From: Dysidea avara
Lineage: Eukaryota; Porifera; Demospongiae; Dictyoceratida; Dysideidae
DNA length: 64,000 nucleotides
NCBI RefSeq assembly: GCF_963678975.1
Contig: NC_089275.1
Location: 49,711,363-49,775,362, forward strand
Direction of reading: 5' to 3'
The translations under genes were made by a program, and so were the position numbers. The notes under the pieces are model-generated. The model searched no databases and was not told where the DNA came from. It saw nothing but the letters and a program-made list of their open reading frames with translations. Below are positions 58,783 to 64,000 of the stretch, in pieces (the stretch's first letter is position 1; every line of letters begins with the position of its first letter).

Positions 58783-59296
58783 ATGGAGGTAGGGTGTTCC
58801 CCGATCAATTCGTCAGCTAGCCAGGACGACAGGTGGAATCATTTACAAACTGTTCTCACCAGAACTAGCCCCTTAGCGCATCCGGAATTCGAGCCAAATG
58901 AAGAGGTAATGAAATGTAATTATTAGGCGCTAATTGCAACTGTATTCCCACAGACATTATCGTTCATACAAGACACTTGCAAGTTGTTAGTAGTGGGGGC
59001 GGGAGGATTAGGATGTGAACTGATGAAAGACTTGGTGAGTAACTGAAGTATTGATCCAGTTCTAATTAGAGCTCACCACAGGTTCTAATGGGGTTCAAGA
59101 ACATTGACGTAATCGACATGGATACCATTGACCTGTCAAACCTGAATAGGCAGTTTTTGTTTAGGTGGGCTGTTACCATGGTAATGTTTACACTGTTCTA
59201 TTGTCGTGTTAACAGGCCAAAGGATATTGGACGTCCTAAGGCAGACGTGGCAGCAGAATTTGTGAACAATCGTGTTCCTGGTGTAAGAATAAAACC
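58783..59296 (+). CDS. UBA3: NEDD8-activating enzyme E1 catalytic subunit, 5' exons
   Basis: Exons 58783-58905, 58954-59034, 59082-59164 and 59216-59296 join in phase to about 122 residues. The nucleotide-binding Rossmann motif is [27 protein letters not shown] and then [15 protein letters not shown] are near-identical to UBA3 of animals. The N-terminal [14 protein letters not shown] also fits UBA3. Together with NAE1, UBA3 adenylates NEDD8 and passes it from its catalytic Cys to the E2, activating cullin ligases. The catalytic Cys domain and the C-terminal ubiquitin-fold domain are not found in the remaining 4.7 kb, so they are presumably beyond long introns or outside the window. The last donor (aaacc, then gtatcc) is weaker than the others. 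Confidence 0.93.
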
Positions 59297-60055
59297 GTAT
59301 CCTTTAGTGTAATTAGTATAATAATACATACCAGTAAGTCTTGCATGATCAGACTGATATACTTCTGTCTGTTTTGAGTTGCTTTGTTTTTCTGGCCTTC
59401 ACAAGGCAGACTTGTCATGTGAGACTACACGTCAATATGGTTTAACCACAATTAGGCAATTAGGTAGTACATGATTATTTGTGATGTTGTTATATACACT
59501 CTTGTAATTCTATGAAATTACGTGAGACCAAGTATAGCATCTGTGGATAATCTTGGTAGTAACCTTAATGTGTAACAGCTCCATTTCACATGACCTCATA
59601 TAGAGACTCTTCAGTTATATTCTCCAGTTCTCACTCTTAACCCTAACCCTCAACCTAACCTCTACCTTCCACCATACTGTAGAAGACAAACTGTCATATT
59701 CTGCCTTGGAGTCTGTCCTTTAACACAGCTCTGTATCTCATGGCCTCGACTCATTGGTGCATTGAGCATGTGTTTTAATAGCCATATTAGATACTGACCT
59801 GTCAACAATCATCCTGAGGTACATACCTAGAGGGTGTCAATCTCTTAGTCCTCGTACATTTAGTGAGAAGGTACTCATAATTTCATATGATATACCCTTA
59901 CATCCAGTAAATTGGGCCACACACACACACTACATACCCACATAGTATATAATCTAACAGACTATTGAGTATTGTCATAAATAATTATCACAATTAGCTA
60001 GTAATAAATACACTATATCTCTCCTGTAACCATCTATCCTATTGACCACACAGAG
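59297..60055. other. presumed UBA3 intron
   Basis: No exon with UBA3 similarity is seen. A short telomere-like stretch (cttaaccctaaccctcaacc) lies at 59637-59665. Confidence 0.4.
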
Positions 60056-60540
60056 TTATAGATTACACTATGTACAACATTACCACACACTACACACACA
60101 TTGTATACAACATGCACACACATACACATATACCATACACACCACACACTATACACACCACACACACTACACACATACACCACTCACACTATACACACCA
60201 CACACATACACACCACACACTATACACACATACACACCACACACACACACTATACACACATACACACCACACACTATACATACTACACACATACACCACA
60301 CACACTATACACACATACACACCACACACTATACATACTACACACATACACCACACACACTATACACACATACACACCACACACTATACATACTACACAC
60401 ATACACCACACACACACTATACACACATACACACTATACACATACACACTATACACACACTACACACATACACACTACACACATACACACCACACACACT
60501 ACACACATACACACCACACACACTAACACTATGCCAGCAT
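60056..60540. repeat. CA/CATA/CTACA compound microsatellite
   Basis: About 485 bp of cacacatacacaccacacac type sequence, with cacactatacacaca units repeating at roughly 55-60-bp higher periodicity between 60200 and 60440. Long Thr/His-rich ORFs over it are artefacts. Confidence 0.92.
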
Positions 60541-63341
60541 TACACACATACATACTCATCACAGAGGAGGTTGGAAGTGTAATAAGTGCTACGAAAATTT
60601 TTTCATGTTAATTGCATTTTTGAGATTGCAATTAGGTCGTGTATAGCGTGTATTGAAGGAGGGTAGCAACATTAAATGGTGGCCTTTCTAACCTTGTTGG
60701 TGGCTGCCCATTGTTGCTATCGTTCGTCAGGAAGCTTTCTAGTCTCATGTGATCCCTGACTAGGACGCACGCCACTACAGTCTTAGTGAAGTGCACTGCA
60801 TAGGATGATTTCTTAGGTGTTACTGTTTTCGCGAGCAGGACTCCTCTCTCTTTCTTTCTAGCTGGTCAGCAAAGACATTTACTGCATCCGTGGCCTGGCG
60901 CATGATTTATAAGTAGCCCAAGTTTTAAACACTAACTTCTTCAGTGGGACTTAATGGGGCTCATTGTGCCAATGCCATGTACTTGTCATATTTCATCATC
61001 GGGAGGTATTTCAGCACCCAAGGAGGTCCAGTACGCTTTCAATACAAAGCCATTGGGCTCACATGCACGTTTCCAACCTCATCAGATGATGACAGAAGCC
61101 ACTCATCCTGGTGGTCATGTAGTACATTTAGTAATGGTTAACAAGTTGTGTTTATGTTATTAGTATGTGTAGTCAAGTGTGTACTACCTCACCACCTGCC
61201 ACTACTACTGCTACTACTACCAGATGTTGTGATGTGGTAGTTGGCTGACACCAACTGATACCTCTAATAACCTTTTCTGTTAGACATTTAGTTGTAGTAA
61301 TTCTTGTGTCATCCACCACTAGGTAAAGCAACAGAGGTGTGTCTGTTTGTCTGTCTGTTTGTCTGTCTGTAAAGGACTTTGTGCATGTTTCATGTTGGCA
61401 AACATTTTTGAGAACACAAATTCTAACTTACATGGTTATCTCGTAATTCACCAAAATGTACACTCAATTTGCTGATATCGTTGTATCATTCATTTCTCAA
61501 ATAATTCAATTCCCTCAGAACTTTGTAACAGCTTTGTGGTAGTGTCTAGTATTCTACTTGTGTACATGATTAGATCACAGACTTTTCAATGCCCCAGATG
61601 CTATATTGCATGTGGAACTTTACGAAAGATGTTGCATGTATTCATACCAGTACGCTTGAAGTCTACTATATTGGAACAGTTCACTACAGCTATCACACTA
61701 TACCCCACTCACTGCCAATGAAATGGTTCAGTAATTATTTGTGTTCTTTTTGTTATCCGTGAGAGCACATGTTGTGTCTATGGTAACCATGGGTTGGCTT
61801 GTTGTGTCTAATAGTGCCTGAGGGCTATTATATGTAACAATAATAACATAACAATAGGGGCCTGGGTCCTGGGGGAACATATGACAACTGTCCTTGTTGC
61901 ACATAATGAGTGGAGGTTGATCATGCCACAAGTGTGATCTCATAGTTCAACCTCAACACTACATGTCCCAGATCCCTCACAAACCTTTCAACCACCCCAA
62001 CATGGTTTTCCTAGAAGAACCAATGCTACATTACTTGCAAATATCAGTACTGTATTTTTCTGAGATGTTACGTTTTCCATAACGTCGTGCACTAATGCAC
62101 GAGCATTGCATAACTATAGTTTGAATTTTATTTTAGACACCCATGAAACCTCGTATCTCTAACAATCACCTCTTTCTACTACAGATTTTAACCCTGTAGG
62201 TTTCAGAGACTCTGGGTTGAAGCTAAAATACATCACTGTTTATTTGTTGGTCTGATATAACTGTTGTAGAAGATGACGGTTAGTCGGGTAATACAGTGAC
62301 AAACACTCTGCCAGCCACTGCCAGCTGAACCAGCAGATCTATGAGAGCAGGTGGTCCCTCCGTTTTTCAGATACACACACACGCATTTAGCACAAAATAC
62401 AAGATCTCGGAAAAATACAGTAGCTCAACACCCAACAGTACATATACCAGATAGATCAGGTACTCTTGTGAGAATTGTTACAGCCTCCTCCCCTCCCCCC
62501 CCCCCAGTGGGGTATTGCTAGTCCTCTCCTTTGCCTGTAGTACATCCATACTGACACCTTAGTTGTTAACTGGTAGGTGGCGATGTCATGTTACGGCTGT
62601 GGTGACTGCTTTGCTATGTTATGACATCACCAGTGCTGGAATCATGTGACTTAATGCTTCTACACTGATTGGTCCCCTCCCCAGTGTACTCATGTCAGTT
62701 GCCATGGTGATGTGACAGCCGCAGGTCTAGGTTCTCATGGGAGGACTATTCCATTAGTTGTGATAAGATGTGTAGTGATAATGGTGACTTAACCAGCTCT
62801 ACATGATGGAGTGCCTCATGTACACTGTTTCTCAGTATTAATAGTCTAGCATGTTTCCTAGCCTATTGTAGTACTTTCTTGGCTGACTAAATTTCATTTT
62901 GGTTCGACATTTTTTTCTTTCTAATAACACTTGTGTAGATAGCATTGCAATTTCATTCTCTTAACAACACAATTTATCATCTTATAAAGTGTTCACAGTC
63001 TCTAAGACCTTGCTTGCCACAGTGGGTGACCTCCTGCCGTACTGTATAGTAGTTGCTAAGTGACCAACAATTAACTAGTGTACCTGCAGGCTACTAATAA
63101 CATGTGTTAATATTATTGTTTGTGTTAAATATTTATTGTGTTGACATTGTTGTTATTTGTGCTAAGCTTGTTGATTTATGTGTTATTGATGTGGCCTCAG
63201 GGTGACGACATGTTGTTGGCATGTACCCTATAACAACTATTACTTGGTGATTGTGTGGTGAACATCATGTGATCACTGATAGTACCTGCAACATGTAACA
63301 CACAAGATTTTATGTTGTTCAAATAAACTGAACTGGAAACC
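60541..63341. other. unassigned, possibly UBA3 intron
   Basis: A (TCTG/TTTG)n tract lies at about 61338-61372 and a C-run at about 62485-62506. The open stretch at 60944-61163 has no recognised family. No UBA3 exon was recognised. Confidence 0.35.
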
Positions 63342-63425
63342 AGGACACCTTGATGATCAGGACACCTTGATGATCAGGACACCTTGATGATCAGGACACC
63401 TTGATGATCAAGACACCTTGATCAA
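63342..63425. repeat. 17-bp tandem repeat, 5 copies
   Basis: caggacaccttgatgat is repeated head to tail; the last copy is altered (caagacacc) and truncated. Confidence 0.92.
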
Positions 63426-64000
63426 TAGGTTGGTCCCATTATGTCCATATTACAGCAGTTACACTAGAAGAACAACTGAATTAAGGACGTACATGTCAGT
63501 AGTTTTGCAAGGCACAAATTTGGAACATTCGAGCTCTTGTCTCCTACAAAGCTCCTTCTTACTATGCTCGTCCAGTATTCAAGTCAGTCGTATGATAGAT
63601 TCGTATGTAGGTTAAATCCATTTACTGGGGTCAGTGACAAGTGAAAATGTACAGAAGATAACACAAGTGGCTTGAATACTACAAGTTACTAGTCCAGTTT
63701 GTGTTGTCTGTCAATTACTCAGACCCTCACAATCACATTCATACACATTACACACATAGTGTACACATATCATATTGCAGTGTTGGTCACAGCTGGTTGT
63801 AGCTGGAGAGTGTTGTGGTCTGATAATGAAGAGTTGGTCAGTTTGTTGAGGTAACCACACTAGTCCTACACCTGCTGTTAACTGGTATGGTCAGTTTGTT
63901 GAGGTGTACCACACTTTGTTTTGATATTCATTACTGTATCACATTTCCAGTGTTATATTGTGTCCTGTACTCCATGAGCCAGTTAGTGGAGCTGTACCAT
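63426..64000. other. window end, nothing assigned
   Basis: A 65-codon ORF (63418-63615) shows no domain. tcagtttgttgaggt occurs twice at about 63838-63905. UBA3 may continue past the edge. Confidence 0.3.

Noticed and set aside
59637..59665. Telomere-like ccctaaccct stretch
   Set aside because: Only two imperfect units within a presumed intron; no array.
60042..60611. Thr/His-rich ORFs of 140-190 codons in three frames
   Set aside because: Artefacts of the CA/CATA microsatellite; all three frames are open for the same reason.

Overview
The window reads as a piece of a demosponge-like (Porifera) nuclear genome. It is AT-rich. Introns are short (44 bp at 17666-17709), phase-1 exons carry single extracellular domains, NACHT-LRR genes are present, and very many short inverted-repeat elements are scattered through it. 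The phylum is an inference from gene content; no marker fixes the species.

Layout. 1-17.6 kb is almost gene-free and holds MITEs (TA-flanked at 1492-1866, piggyBac-like at 7014-7608, Harbinger-like at 15268-16399), hairpin repeats, a (CA)n tract and two minisatellites. At 17.65-17.99 kb lie two exons that encode a Death domain. 18-25 kb holds pogo-like MITEs and a broken hAT/ZBED transposon on the minus strand. 25.0-30.1 kb is a truncated, frameshifted BEL/Pao LTR retrotransposon (minus) whose pol frame is split by a 425-bp hAT-type MITE. 30.1-30.6 kb is the tail and 3' LTR of a Ty3/gypsy-like element.

Two NACHT-LRR (NLR-like) genes follow in direct orientation. The first (31661-34983) is open and carries a large Asp-rich expansion coded by GAT repeats. 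The second (47419-50469) is a frameshifted copy. Both share a 54-bp upstream exon (30923-30976, 44122-44175), and its phase 1 fits both the Death-domain exon and the NACHT exon. One gene of the form Death domain - linker - NACHT - LRR, with transposons in its first long intron, is therefore plausible but unproven. 35-47 kb between the copies is dense in MITEs, SINE-like repeats and a 31-bp minisatellite.

51.1-51.8 kb is a dead retroelement-associated ORF. 52.6-58.5 kb (minus) is a multi-exon gene for a secreted protein with signal peptide, WIF domain, three EGF repeats, one Ig domain and an acidic tail. It is WIF1-like, but with an added Ig domain. About 320 bp upstream and divergent is the 5' part of UBA3, the catalytic subunit of the NEDD8-activating enzyme (58783-59296, plus). 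No later UBA3 exons were recognised. The rest, to 64 kb, is microsatellite and unassigned DNA.

The most unusual structure is a short odd palindrome, CTCTAATAGAG, usually followed by CAGTCA. It occurs at eleven loci, often as two or three close copies, inside MITEs whose terminal repeats are otherwise unrelated.
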